Part shown: positions 45,012 through 54,095 of the stretch, in pieces
Numbering within the stretch: the first letter of the stretch is position 1
Layout: every line of letters begins with the position of its first letter
From: JAAYHG01 sp012735455
GTDB taxonomy: Bacteria; Bacillota; DTU030; DUMP01
Reading direction: 5' to 3'
Length of the DNA stretch: 64,000 nt
Assembly: GCA_050951365.1 (NCBI GenBank)
Contig: JBMNIX010000014.1
Coordinates: 1 to 64,000, forward strand
Notes under the pieces: model-generated
Databases searched by the model: none
What the model was told of the DNA's origin: nothing
The model's input: the letters and a program-made list of their open reading frames with translations, nothing else
Position numbers and translations under genes: made by a program

Positions 45012-47462
45012 TTACTGCGTAACTTCTGCGCCATTGGCCGGTCGAAAGACGATCTTCCCATCCTCAACATCTACAACTACTACATCTCCCGCACGGAACC
45101 GCCCGGCCAACATCTCTTCCGACAGGGGGTTCTCCAAGAGGCGTTGAATAGCACGCCGCAGCGGCCGGGCCCCAAAGGCAGGGTCAAAGCCCTCTTTAGA
45201 TAGGACCTCCTTAGCCGCGGCAGTCACTTCGAGTCTTAGCCCGTGTTCCGCCAGACGCGCAGCCACTTCTTGGAGCATAATTTCCACAATGGCCTGTACA
45301 TGCTCCTGGGATAGTGCGTGGAAAACAATAATCTCGTCAATCCGGTTTAGGAACTCCGGCCGGAAGGTGCGCTTCAGATCGTCCAGTACCCGGTTTTTCA
45401 TATCTGTGTACGCGTCCTCAGCAGTGCCGGTACGGAAACCCACCGTGGGTTCACTCCGCAGCAGGTTCGCACCCACGTTAGAGGTCATAATTACAACGGT
45501 GTTGCGAAAATCCACGGTGCGTCCCTTGCCGTCGGTGAGACGGCCGTCTTCAAGTACCTGCAGGAGAACATTGAACACTTCGGGGTGGGCCTTCTCAATC
45601 TCGTCGAACAGTACCACTGAGTAGGGACGACGGCGCACGGCCTCGGTGAGCTGGCCTGCCTCATCGTAGCCCACATAACCAGGTGGCGCACCGATAAGGC
45701 GCGACACAGTATGGCGCTCCATGTACTCGGACATATCCAAACGGATCATGGCATCCTCTTCACCAAACATGGCCTCGGCCAAGGCACGCGCCAGCTCTGT
45801 CTTGCCCACCCCTGTGGGTCCTAAGAAAATGAAGGAACCAATAGGGCGTTTCGGGTCCTTAAGCCCGGCGCGGGCCCGGCGCACTGCCCGGGCTACGGCC
45901 TGCACTGCCTCATCTTGGCCAATAACGCGTTCATGCAGCGTCTCCTCCAGCTTCAGCAGGCGTTCGGATTCTTCTTCCGCCAAACGCTGGACCGGAATGC
46001 TGGTCCAGTCCGCCACTACCGCCGCAATATCATCTGCACCCACAGTGGCTGTCTGCTTATCCTGACTTTCCTTCCACTGATTCTTGCTCTCTTCCAGCTT
46101 GGCCTTGAGCTCTTTTTCTTTATCCCTCAGACGGGCGGCTTTCTCAAACTCCTGAGCAGCCACCGCCGCATCCTTTTCCTTGCGCGTCTCCTCTAACTCA
46201 TCCTCCAACTGCTTTAGATCAGGCGGGGCTGCAAACGTAGCTAAGCGCACCCGCGAGCCGGCCTCATCGATCAGGTCAATGGCCTTGTCGGGTAGAAAGC
46301 GGTCGGTGATGTAGCGGTCGGAGAATTTCACCGCCGCTTCCAGGGCTTCATCAGTGTACTTAACCCGATGGTGGGCCTCAAAGCGGTCCCGCAGACCCTT
46401 TAGAATCTCTAACGCCTCTTCGCGGGTTGGTTCGCCCACAATTATGGGCTGGAAACGACGCTCTAGAGCCGCATCTTTTTCGATATGCTTGCGGTACTCG
46501 TCCAAGGTGGTAGCACCCAGGCATTGCAGCTCACCACGCGCCAAGGCCGGTTTCAATATGTTACTGGCGTCAATGGCGCCTTCTGCCGCCCCAGCGCCCA
46601 CCACTGTGTGCAACTCATCGATAAAGAGAATGACGTTACCACTTTGGCGCACCTCGTCCACCACGCGCTTTAGGCGCTCCTCGAACTCACCCCGATACTT
46701 GGTACCGGCCACCACACCAGCCAGATCCAAGGTTACCACGCGTTTGTCCTTTAAGGTTTCCGGCACCTTACCTTCAATTATATGTTGAGCCAAGCCCTCA
46801 GCGATGGCGGTTTTCCCCACGCCTGGCTCACCAATCAGCACCGGATTGTTTTTCGTCCGCCGCGAGAGAATCTGAATCACCCGTTCAATCTCTTTTTGGC
46901 GACCGATAACAGGGTCCAACTTGCCCTCGCGGGCCAAAACAGTGAGATCCCGTCCTAGAGAATCCAGGGTAGGTGTGTTGCTGCGGCCTTGTGCTTTTTT
47001 TCTCTTAACATCCTGCGGCTGAGGTGTGGCTCCTAGAAGCTTTAGAACTTCAGCGCGCACCTTGTCTAGATCCGCACCCAGGTTCTCCAGAACCCTTGCT
47101 GCTACACCCTCACCTTCTCGGATCAGGCCCAAGAGCAGTTGTTCGGTACCGATGTAGTTTACTCCCATGGCCCGCCCCTCTTCCATGGCCAACTCAATCA
47201 CACGTTTGGCTCGAGGGGTGAGACCCACCTCGCCCTCGAGGGGTGCTCCTGTGCCAGGACCGATGATCTTTTCCACCTCAGAGCGCACCTTGTCCAGTTT
47301 AATATCCAGGTTGGCCAAGGCCTGAGCTGCTATGCCTGTCCCTTCATGGATCAATCCCAGTAGCAGGTGTTCGGTCCCCACATAAGGGTAATTCAGACGC
47401 CGCGCTTCTTCCTGGGCCAAAATGATTACCTGTTGAGCTCGTTTCGTAAACCGTGCAAACAT
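45012..47462 (-). CDS. clpC: ATP-dependent Clp protease ATPase subunit ClpC
   Basis: This 816-residue AAA+ unfoldase has a double Clp-N domain (1-145), AAA1 with Walker A GEPGVGKTA, a UVR/M-domain coiled coil (LEDELEETRKEKDAAVAAQE), and AAA2 with GPTGVGKTE. The C-terminal region ends FRPANGAEVTQ. It feeds arginine-phosphorylated proteins to ClpP. The ATG follows GGAGGTGG. It is the fourth gene of the ctsR-mcsA-mcsB-clpC-radA operon. Confidence 0.98.
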   Translation of the reverse strand: MFARFTKRAQQVIILAQEEARRLNYPYVGTEHLLLGLIHEGTGIAAQALANLDIKLDKVRSEVEKIIGPGTGAPLEGEVGLTPRAKRVIELAMEEGRAMGVNYIGTEQLLLGLIREGEGVAARVLENLGADLDKVRAEVLKLLGATPQPQDVKRKKAQGRSNTPTLDSLGRDLTVLAREGKLDPVIGRQKEIERVIQILSRRTKNNPVLIGEPGVGKTAIAEGLAQHIIEGKVPETLKDKRVVTLDLAGVVAGTKYRGEFEERLKRVVDEVRQSGNVILFIDELHTVVGAGAAEGAIDASNILKPALARGELQCLGATTLDEYRKHIEKDAALERRFQPIIVGEPTREEALEILKGLRDRFEAHHRVKYTDEALEAAVKFSDRYITDRFLPDKAIDLIDEAGSRVRLATFAAPPDLKQLEDELEETRKEKDAAVAAQEFEKAARLRDKEKELKAKLEESKNQWKESQDKQTATVGADDIAAVVADWTSIPVQRLAEEESERLLKLEETLHERVIGQDEAVQAVARAVRRARAGLKDPKRPIGSFIFLGPTGVGKTELARALAEAMFGEEDAMIRLDMSEYMERHTVSRLIGAPPGYVGYDEAGQLTEAVRRRPYSVVLFDEIEKAHPEVFNVLLQVLEDGRLTDGKGRTVDFRNTVVIMTSNVGANLLRSEPTVGFRTGTAEDAYTDMKNRVLDDLKRTFRPEFLNRIDEIIVFHALSQEHVQAIVEIMLQEVAARLAEHGLRLEVTAAAKEVLSKEGFDPAFGARPLRRAIQRLLENPLSEEMLAGRFRAGDVVVVDVEDGKIVFRPANGAEVTQ

Positions 47463-47492
47463 CTTACCACCTCCATGTTCCTTTTCGTTGCA

Positions 47493-48551
47493 CTACCTAA
47501 CTTTTCCCGTAAGCTCTTCCCGCACTATTGCTGCCCGACGCTCATCCCGCTCCGCGGCTGGAAGCTCTTTTCCAGCCACCCGCTGTATGTAGCCAGAGCG
47601 GGTAAGAACGAGAAGCCGGTTGAGGTCCGTCAGCTTAACCTGCGGCAGGAGATTTAGATTCACACCCAAGCGCACATCAGAGAGTAGTTTCATAGCCTCA
47701 TCGCCACTCAAGATGCGGGCGTGGGTCAGGGTTCCGTAAGCACGCCACACCATATCCACTAGCCTGTTCCCCAGCTCGTGGTAAAGGCGCTCTCTGGCCG
47801 CTCGTTCCTGTTGAATAACCTGGTTAACCAAACCAAGCAGGGTAGTGATCAGGTCCTCCTCGGCATGGTTGAGAGTCAGTTGATTGGATATTTGAAAATA
47901 GTTTCCTAAGGCCTGGGTCCCCTCACCGTAGAGCCCCCGGACTACAGCTCCCAACTGGGCCAGGGTGGTAAAGACCTGACCGGCCTGGTTGAGGAGAACC
48001 AGCGCCGGAAGATGAAGCATAATTGAGGCCCTGAGCCCGGTTCCCACGTTGGTGGGACAAGAGGTTAAGAAACCAACACCTTTATCAAAGGCATAATCCA
48101 GATGCTGCTCAAGGGAGTCGTCCAACCTGTTTGCCAATTGCCAGGCTGCCAGGAGACTCAAACCAGGGAGTAAGATCTGGATCCGCAGGTGGTCTTCCTC
48201 GTTTATCATGATGCTCACGGCCTGATCATCACGAAGAATCACCCCGCGCCCTTCCGCTTCCCTTACGTGTTCAGGGCTCACCAGGTGTTTCTCAATAAGG
48301 ACCTGGCGTTCAAGGGGAGAAAGCCGACTCAGCTCTAGGATGTGAAAGCGCTTGGCCTCCGGAAGATGTTTGGCCGCTGCTTCCACCTGCGAGAGAACCT
48401 CGTGCAGCGCTTCTTTCCCAGCTGCGGGCGGGAAGGGTAGAGCATCCAGGTTACGCGCTAGGCGAATGCGGCTGGAGATTACTGTGTCAGCTTCGGGGCC
48501 CTGCTCCAACCAAGCCGCGTCTACCTGGGTAAAGAACTTCTCCTTATCCAC
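47493..48551 (-). CDS. mcsB: Protein-arginine kinase McsB
   Basis: This 352-residue phosphagen-kinase-like enzyme has SSRIRLARNLDALPFP near the start, EEDHLRIQ and the active-site Cys in TSCPTNVGTGLRAS. It phosphorylates arginines to mark proteins for ClpC. It overlaps mcsA by eight bases. The C-terminal pArg-binding region (RLGVNLNLLPQVKLTDLN) is intact. Confidence 0.97.
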   Translation of the reverse strand: MDKEKFFTQVDAAWLEQGPEADTVISSRIRLARNLDALPFPPAAGKEALHEVLSQVEAAAKHLPEAKRFHILELSRLSPLERQVLIEKHLVSPEHVREAEGRGVILRDDQAVSIMINEEDHLRIQILLPGLSLLAAWQLANRLDDSLEQHLDYAFDKGVGFLTSCPTNVGTGLRASIMLHLPALVLLNQAGQVFTTLAQLGAVVRGLYGEGTQALGNYFQISNQLTLNHAEEDLITTLLGLVNQVIQQERAARERLYHELGNRLVDMVWRAYGTLTHARILSGDEAMKLLSDVRLGVNLNLLPQVKLTDLNRLLVLTRSGYIQRVAGKELPAAERDERRAAIVREELTGKVR

Positions 48552-49095
48552 TCATCTCACCCCCGCCCAGTTTCTGCTCTAAGGCCTTAATTTCATCCCG
48601 CAACTTTGCTGCCAGCTCAAACTCTTCCTTGGCCACGGCCTCTTGCAGCTGCCGCCGTAAGCTCTTGAGGTCATACCGAAGCCGCAGTTTCCCTTCTGCC
48701 CGGCGTGGTATCTTACCTGTATGCTTGACTCCACCCTGAAGGCGTTGAATGAGAGGCTGGAGCTGGTCTCTGAATATCTCATAACACTGGGCACAACCCA
48801 AGCGGCCACGCTCACGGAAATTAGCATAGGTTAGACCGCATTGGGAGCAACGCAAGGTGGAAGCCTTTACGGCTTGTGCCTGCATGCCAGGTGCACCCTG
48901 GCCCAATAGACTGGAAAAGAGATTGCCTAAGGACCAATCCGGAAATGTCAGATTACCCGCACCTGCAAAAAGGATATTTAGACTACCTTGCTCTCGGGCA
49001 CAATCCTCACACAGGTGAGCCTCACTGGTCACTCCGTTCAAGGTGCGGCGTACAAACACCGTAGCCGGACGTTTCTTACACTTTTCGCAGAGCAT
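48544..49095 (-). CDS. mcsA: McsB activator protein McsA
   Basis: This 183-residue protein starts at ATG 49095 behind GGAGGTGATGTA. It has two zinc-binding regions (CEKCKKRPA, CEDCAREQG; CSQCGLTY, CAQCYEIF) and a C-terminal UVR motif (LKSLRRQLQEAVAKEEFELA). McsA activates McsB and modulates CtsR. It lies between ctsR and mcsB as in Bacillus. Confidence 0.96.
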   Translation of the reverse strand: MLCEKCKKRPATVFVRRTLNGVTSEAHLCEDCAREQGSLNILFAGAGNLTFPDWSLGNLFSSLLGQGAPGMQAQAVKASTLRCSQCGLTYANFRERGRLGCAQCYEIFRDQLQPLIQRLQGGVKHTGKIPRRAEGKLRLRYDLKSLRRQLQEAVAKEEFELAAKLRDEIKALEQKLGGGEMSG

Positions 49096-49118
49096 TACAT
49101 CACCTCCAAGCAAACCCC

Positions 49119-49562
49119 TCATAGGTTGGCGATAACAAGGCGCAGCAGCCGCGCCCGGATCTCACCAGCCAAGGGCTCCTCTAACCCCAGCGCATCGGCT
49201 GAAAGAACCAGTTCTAAGAGACGCAACCCCTCTTCACCAAGCAGGCCAGTTTGGTTCAGGTGTTCCGTCAGGCTCAGCGCGGCTCGTTCGGAAAGGTGGG
49301 AACCGAGTTGCGCCGCTAAATAAGCCCGATAATCGCAGTCTTCCAGCCTAATTATGCGAATGTACCCACCTGCCCCACGCCTACTCTCCACACGAAAACC
49401 TCGTTCAGGAACAAAGCGCGTGGTGAGAACGTAGGTCACCTGGGACGGAGCGCACGAAAATTGGTGCGCCAATTCGCTGCGCCGCAGCTCAATTACGCCA
49501 TCCTCCACTTCCTCAAGCAAACCCTTTAGCCAATGCTCCATCTCGTCAGCTAAGGACCACAT
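49119..49562 (-). CDS. ctsR: Transcriptional repressor CtsR
   Basis: This protein of about 147 residues starts at ATG 49562 behind CAGGTGA. The winged HTH is LRRSELAHQFSCAPSQVTYV with the wing GGYIRIIRL. The C-terminal dimer domain (AAQLGSHLSERAALSLTEHL) carries the McsB-sensitive region. CtsR represses clp genes and its own operon through the box immediately upstream. Confidence 0.95.
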   Translation of the reverse strand: MWSLADEMEHWLKGLLEEVEDGVIELRRSELAHQFSCAPSQVTYVLTTRFVPERGFRVESRRGAGGYIRIIRLEDCDYRAYLAAQLGSHLSERAALSLTEHLNQTGLLGEEGLRLLELVLSADALGLEEPLAGEIRARLLRLVIANL

Positions 49563-49574
49563 TGCAATCACCTG

Positions 49575-49591
49575 TTTGACTATCTTTGACC
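49575..49591 (-). promoter_or_regulatory. CtsR operator
   Basis: GGTCAAAGATAGTCAAA on the coding strand matches the tandem CtsR heptads (RGTCAAA, three bases, RGTCAAA). It lies between the -10 and the ctsR start. Confidence 0.9.
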
Positions 49592-49603
49592 TTTGTCATC
49601 CTC

Positions 49604-49632
49604 ATTATACTCCAGTTGTATCCAGATGTGAA
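49604..49632 (-). promoter_or_regulatory. Sigma-A promoter of ctsR operon
   Basis: TTCACA (49627-49632), 17 bases, TATAAT (49604-49609), just upstream of the CtsR box. Confidence 0.7.
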
Positions 49633-49771
49633 GAGGGAATGTCAAACTTTTTTACCTTCTTTTTTCCCTGCTAGTCTCGGCATGGGTTGAGTGGGTTATA
49701 CAAAAGAGCCGACCCCACCCCTAAGGTGGCGTCGGCTCGCTACGTTCGCCTAAGAGCCTCGACTTAGACGC

Positions 49772-51106
49772 TTAATGGACAAAGGCAAAATACAAAACAA
49801 AGAGGAAAGAAAGCAGGTACATCATCCAATGCACTCGGCTGCCACGGCCGCTGAAGAACATGATCGCTGTGTAGGCAATGAAGCCCAATGCCAGCCCAAC
49901 AGAGATGTTATAGGTTAAGGGCATGAGAACAACGGTAAGAAAAGCGGGGAAAGCCTCAATAAAGTCACCGAACTTGATCTCTGCCAAACTAGCTGCCATG
50001 AAAACACCTACAATGATCAGCGCAGGCGCAGTAGCCGCACCTGGAACAGCCAGGGCAATGGGAGAAAAGATAATGCTGAGAACAAATAGTACGGCTACCA
50101 CAACAGCGGTAAGCCCAGTGCGCCCACCTACGCTTACACCAGCTGCGCTCTCTACATAAGTCGTGGTGTTACTAGTACCCAGGAGCGATCCCACAACTGT
50201 ACCCAGCGAATCGGCAAAGAGAGCCTTGTTGCCCCGCTTCAGGTTTCCGTGCTCGTCGATCATTCCAGTCCGGCTGGCTACACCTACAAAGGTGCCGATG
50301 GTATCAAAGAGATCGGAAAAAAAGAGCGAGAAAATAGCAGGGAATAGGCTCCACTTAAGGGCCCCTAGGATATCTAGCCGGAACAGTCCCGCTGCCATGC
50401 TGGGCGGAGGTGCAACCAGGCTAGTGGGCAGCTTCGTTACCCCAAGGGGAACGCCAATCAAGGTGGTGATGAGAATGCCCAGCAGGATCCCACCTGTAAC
50501 CTTGCGCGCAACTAAGGTCGCTGTAATCACAAGACCAATGACTGCCAATAGAGTTGCCGGATCACTAAGATCGCCCAAGGCAACAGTAGTATCCGGGCTC
50601 GCTACGACAATACCACCATTAATAAGACCGATGAAGGCGATGAAAAGCCCTATGCCGGCTCCAACAGCGTGTTTAAGTGGCGTTGGGATAGCACGAATAA
50701 GTAACTCTCTGAGACCGGTAAGTGTAACAATAACTGCAATAATACCAGAAAGAAAAACGGCTCCCAGTGCTGTATAGGGGCTAAGATCCATGACCCCAAC
50801 CAAGACATACGCAAAAAAGGCATTAAGACCCATGCCTGGGGCCAAGGCAAAGGGATAATTGGCATAAAGACCCATAAAAAGGGTGGATACAGCAGCTGCA
50901 AGACAGGTGGCCATAAAGACAGCACCTGGATCCAATCCACCGTCGCCTAGAATCAAGGGGTTAACCAGAATAATATAAGCCATGGTAACAAAGGTGGTTA
51001 AGCCAGCAATGATCTCGGTCTTGACATCGGTACCATTCTCTTTTAGGTGGAAATATTCTTCTAAAAATCCACCCTCACCTGCTTCAAGAACCTGAGCTTT
51101 GCTCAC
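49772..51106 (-). CDS. NCS2/AzgA family purine permease
   Basis: This membrane protein of about 444 residues has some 12-14 helices. KTEIIAGLTTFVTMAYIILV near the start, YPFALAPGMGLNAFFAYV, and SAAGVSVGGRTGLTA are typical of AzgA (hypoxanthine/guanine/adenine) permeases. GTG 51106 is taken as start because an earlier in-frame GTG abuts the GGAGAGG site. It is expressed from its own promoter. The 65-base leader shows no purine riboswitch I can match. Confidence 0.9.
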   Translation of the reverse strand: MSKAQVLEAGEGGFLEEYFHLKENGTDVKTEIIAGLTTFVTMAYIILVNPLILGDGGLDPGAVFMATCLAAAVSTLFMGLYANYPFALAPGMGLNAFFAYVLVGVMDLSPYTALGAVFLSGIIAVIVTLTGLRELLIRAIPTPLKHAVGAGIGLFIAFIGLINGGIVVASPDTTVALGDLSDPATLLAVIGLVITATLVARKVTGGILLGILITTLIGVPLGVTKLPTSLVAPPPSMAAGLFRLDILGALKWSLFPAIFSLFFSDLFDTIGTFVGVASRTGMIDEHGNLKRGNKALFADSLGTVVGSLLGTSNTTTYVESAAGVSVGGRTGLTAVVVAVLFVLSIIFSPIALAVPGAATAPALIIVGVFMAASLAEIKFGDFIEAFPAFLTVVLMPLTYNISVGLALGFIAYTAIMFFSGRGSRVHWMMYLLSFLFVLYFAFVH

Positions 51107-51181
51107 CTGAAACACCCTCTCCTTTTGTTATAGTATTTCCGACGACGGAGGGTAAAACTGGTTAAGTGTCCGGACAAGCCT

Positions 51182-51210
51182 ATCATAACAGGCAGGCAGC
51201 GGGGTGTCAA
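51182..51210 (-). promoter_or_regulatory. Sigma-A promoter of purine permease
   Basis: TTGACA (51205-51210), 17 bases, TATGAT (51182-51187). Confidence 0.8.
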
Positions 51211-51346
51211 GGAGATAATCGAACTTTGTTGATTCATTATCATTAATCGTTCGGACTCAAGTCTTTATACAAGAAGCAGTCGTGTCCATGGCTCCGGATT
51301 TCTACCACCGCTCGAGAAAGTTTTGCGCCCGTGCATATAAAGACGA

Positions 51347-51370
51347 AATCCCAGCCACTTGGCCGGGATT
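51347..51370 (-). terminator. Terminator after small Cys protein gene
   Basis: An imperfect stem AATCCCGGCC/GGCTGGGATT followed on the minus strand by TCGTCTTTAT, eight bases after the stop at 51378. Confidence 0.6.
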
Positions 51371-51377
51371 CCTACGG

Positions 51378-51587
51378 CTAATAAATGATTTGCTTGCGCG
51401 GAACGCGACCGAGGTTAGGTTCTAGGGGTTTTAGGTAGTATGCCCGTTGGTAAAAAGCACACCCTGCTGGCAGGTCCTCGTGATTAAATCGGCGGCCCGT
51501 TCCCTCAAAACTGCGTTCACAACCATGGTCGCACAACTCACACATTGCCGGCCTGAAACCCCCAGTCTCGATCACGGTGCACCTCAA
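51378..51587 (-). CDS. Small cysteine-containing protein of unknown function
   Basis: A 69-residue frame starts at TTG 51587, seven bases after AAGGAGGTG. It shows CTVIETGGF, then CELCDHGCERSF and a later single Cys (PAGCAFYQRAYYLK). Four clustered cysteines suggest zinc or an Fe-S cluster. No membrane helix. The family is not recognised. It lies directly after the structured RNA at 51609-51787, so that RNA could control it. Confidence 0.5.
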   Translation of the reverse strand: MRCTVIETGGFRPAMCELCDHGCERSFEGTGRRFNHEDLPAGCAFYQRAYYLKPLEPNLGRVPRKQIIY

Positions 51588-51608
51588 CCGCAGCACCTCC
51601 TTAAATAT

Positions 51609-51787
51609 TTGAGACCACCTAACCAAACAAAAAACCAACGCAATACACCCCGTCCAATGGGCAGGGACCCAAGGACGTGGGTAATGCGTTGGCTTGTGGA
51701 TACCGCTTGTTGCAGGGCCGAACCATGGCACCTCACCCCTTGACTTGTGTTGGGGCTCCTCCACCAGGCTTGGCTGAACTGTACCTT
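51609..51787 (-). ncRNA. Structured RNA with terminal hairpin, candidate riboregulator
   Basis: A region of about 180 bases lies behind a TATAAT box (51793-51798, no good -35). It forms a first stem near its 5' end (GCCAAGCC pairing with GGTTCGGC, and inner CCCC/GGGG) and a GTGGA/TCCAC pairing. It ends in a long hairpin, CCAACGCA with TGCGTTGG extended by ACGTCC/GGACG, followed by TTTTTTG. This is the layout of an aptamer plus intrinsic terminator, or of a stable small RNA. It does not match the c-di-GMP, purine, SAM, TPP, T-box or ykkC patterns I know. The region between guaB and the small gene is otherwise empty. Confidence 0.5.
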
Positions 51788-51858
51788 ATTTCATTATAAT
51801 ATATTCGCTGCAGCCGCAAAGTTTCCTTCCCTCAAGACCCTTTAAGGCGCGGAAACTA

Positions 51859-53328
51859 TTACCTATCCACACTATAGTTAGGAGCTTCCTTAGTGATGAT
51901 AACATCATGGGGATGACTTTCTCTCAGACCAGCCGCTGTCACACGGACAAACTTGGCGGTCTTCCTTAAAACCTGCAAATCAGGTGCGCCACAGTAGCCC
52001 ATACCCGCCCTGAGGCCACCAATGAGTTGATACACCGTGTCAGCCAGGGGACCCTTGTATGGAACTCGGCCTTCGATTCCCTCAGGTACAAGTTTATCCA
52101 TATTTTCCTGGAAATAACGATCGCTGCTCCCTTCTTTCATAGCACCCAGGGAGCCCATGCCCCGATAGACTTTGTAACTTCGGCCCTGGTAGATCACTGT
52201 CTCGCCCGGGCTCTCTTCAGTACCAGCAAACAGGTTTCCAATCATCACGCTGGCAGCTCCAGCCGCCAGGGCCTTGACGATATCACCTGAAAACTTAATC
52301 CCACCGTCAGCAATGATGGGTATCCCGTGCTTATCCGCAGCACAGGCCGCATTCCAAATAGCAGTAATCTGCGGCACACCGATCCCTGCCACCACACGCG
52401 TCGTACAGATGGAACCTGGACCAACTCCCACCTTTACTGCATCTGCTCCAGCTGCAATCAGGTCCTCGGTACCATCAGCAGTAGCCACATTACCAGCAAC
52501 AATGGGGGTCCCCGAAAACTCGCCCTTGAGCCGACTCACCATCTCCAGCACACCGCGTGAATGACCATGAGCAGTGTCCACAAACAAAACGTCCACCCCG
52601 GCCTTTACCAGGGCCCGCGCCCGCTCAAGCGTATCGGCAGCAATGCCAATAGCCGCTCCTACCCGTAGCCGTCCCATACTGTCTTTCGCAGCATTAGGGT
52701 ACTTTTTAGCCTTTTCAATATCCTTGATAGTGATGAGACCCTTGAGACGGTTGTGCTCATCCACCAGCGGCAGCTTTTCAACCTTGTGGTGTTTCAAAAT
52801 CTCCTTGGCGTGTTCTAAGGTAGTCCCTACCGGCGCAGTAATGAGGTTTTCCTTGGTCATAACCTCACTGATGGATCGAGAATAGTCCTCTTCAAAACGC
52901 AGGTCCCGGTTCGTAATGATTCCGATAAGGTGGCCTTCCGGATCCGTAATGGGTACCCCAGAGATATGGTAACGCTCCATAATCTCCACTGCAGCAGCCA
53001 CCTTGTGTTCCGGCGACAGGAAGATAGGATCAACAATAATCCCGCTCTCAGAGCGCTTTACCTTGTCCACTTCCTCCGCCTGCCGTTCAATGCTCATATT
53101 CTTGTGTATTACGCCCAGACCGCCCTCACGTGCCATGGCAATAGCCAAGCGTGCTTCTGTGACGGTATCCATAGCGGAGCTCAACAGTGGTATATTGAGC
53201 TTGATATCCCGGGTAAGGTAGGTGCTCACGACGACATCGCGCGGTAGTACCTCTGACTTGGCAGGCTGCAGTAAAACGTCATCAAAGGTAAGCCCTTCTT
53301 CCAAGTAAAGAAGCCTTTCGTCGTTCAT
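51859..53328 (-). CDS. guaB: Inosine-5'-monophosphate dehydrogenase
   Basis: This 489-residue enzyme oxidises IMP to XMP, the committed step to GMP. The barrel starts LTFDDVLLQPAKSEVLP. Two CBS domains fill about 95-210 (HISGVPITDPEGHLIGIITN, KVEKLPLVDEHNRLKGLITI). The catalytic loop GPGSICTTR has Cys308. YRGMGSLGAM and the flap are intact. The ATG follows GAGGAGG. It is a single-gene unit next to a purine permease. Confidence 0.97.
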   Translation of the reverse strand: MNDERLLYLEEGLTFDDVLLQPAKSEVLPRDVVVSTYLTRDIKLNIPLLSSAMDTVTEARLAIAMAREGGLGVIHKNMSIERQAEEVDKVKRSESGIIVDPIFLSPEHKVAAAVEIMERYHISGVPITDPEGHLIGIITNRDLRFEEDYSRSISEVMTKENLITAPVGTTLEHAKEILKHHKVEKLPLVDEHNRLKGLITIKDIEKAKKYPNAAKDSMGRLRVGAAIGIAADTLERARALVKAGVDVLFVDTAHGHSRGVLEMVSRLKGEFSGTPIVAGNVATADGTEDLIAAGADAVKVGVGPGSICTTRVVAGIGVPQITAIWNAACAADKHGIPIIADGGIKFSGDIVKALAAGAASVMIGNLFAGTEESPGETVIYQGRSYKVYRGMGSLGAMKEGSSDRYFQENMDKLVPEGIEGRVPYKGPLADTVYQLIGGLRAGMGYCGAPDLQVLRKTAKFVRVTAAGLRESHPHDVIITKEAPNYSVDR

Positions 53329-53373
53329 GATTATCCTCCTCAGTGCGTAGCTTCCGCCCCATCTATTTTTGCC

Positions 53374-53402
53374 ATTTTAGCACACTCGGTACCCAGATAC
53401 AA
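53374..53402 (-). promoter_or_regulatory. Sigma-A promoter of guaB
   Basis: TTGTAT (53397-53402), 17 bases, TAAAAT (53374-53379), 45 bases before guaB. Confidence 0.6.
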
Positions 53403-53407
53403 GAAAA

Positions 53408-53428
53408 AGCTACTCTAGACGAGTAGCT
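53408..53428 (-). terminator. Terminator overlapping rex stop codon
   Basis: The stem AGCTACTC/GAGTAGCT is followed on the minus strand by TTTTCTTG. The rex TAG forms part of the first arm. Confidence 0.8.
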
Positions 53429-54095
53429 AATCGTAAAAGCCAAGCTCCTGCAGGCGGAAGGAGATAACCATTAGGCGGTCGGCCAGGTGCTCATTTACCA
53501 AGATCACATTAGGATCAACATTGATGTCAACCGGAGCAAAGTTCCAAATAGCTTTAATCCCTGCCCGCACCATGCGGTCGGCCACTTCCTGTGCGGCTTC
53601 TTTGGGTACAGTGATAATCCCAATGCTTACCTCGTTGGTGCGGATAAACTCTTCAAGCTTATCGATATCCATGATCTCGTTATCCCGCAATCTAAGGCCA
53701 ATAAGTTTGGGGTTAATATCAAAGACACCCTTGAGGGTAAAGCCACGCTTACTAAAGTTGGGATAATTCGCCAGGGCCTGCCCCAGGTTGCCGGCCCCTA
53801 CAATAACCATGTTGTATTCCCTTTCAAGGCCGATAATGCGCCCAATCTCCTGATACAAGTCTTCTACCCGGTACCCATAACCCTGCTGGCCAAACTCCCC
53901 AAAGTGATTCAGGTCTTGGCGCAACTGAGAAGCAGAGATACCCATCATATCAGCCAGGCTTTGGGACGAGATTCGTTCCACCTTATGTTCCACGAGCTCG
54001 CCCAAATACCGATAGTACCTGGGCAGGCGCCTAATAACCACCATGGGTACATGTTCATATTTGCCTTCCTTCACCCGCCGTGCCCCCTTATCCAC
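53427..54095 (-). CDS. rex: Redox-sensing transcriptional repressor Rex
   Basis: This 222-residue repressor has an N-terminal winged helix (VIRRLPRYYRYLGELVEHKV, SQSLADMMGISASQLRQDLN, FGEFGQQGYGY) and a Rossmann domain with VGAGNLGQALANY that senses NADH/NAD+. The GTG at 54095 lacks a good ribosome site; a GTG 21 bases inside may be used. It controls fermentation and respiration genes. It has its own promoter and terminator. Confidence 0.95.
   Translation of the reverse strand: MDKGARRVKEGKYEHVPMVVIRRLPRYYRYLGELVEHKVERISSQSLADMMGISASQLRQDLNHFGEFGQQGYGYRVEDLYQEIGRIIGLEREYNMVIVGAGNLGQALANYPNFSKRGFTLKGVFDINPKLIGLRLRDNEIMDIDKLEEFIRTNEVSIGIITVPKEAAQEVADRMVRAGIKAIWNFAPVDINVDPNVILVNEHLADRLMVISFRLQELGFYD

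Noticed and set aside
51110..51180. Purine riboswitch before the AzgA permease
   Set aside because: The leader after the promoter is only about 65 bases and lacks the conserved purine aptamer loops.
51609..51787. 6S RNA
   Set aside because: Its 5' and 3' ends do not pair into the long closing stem typical of 6S RNA, and I could not match the central bubble. Kept only as an unidentified RNA.
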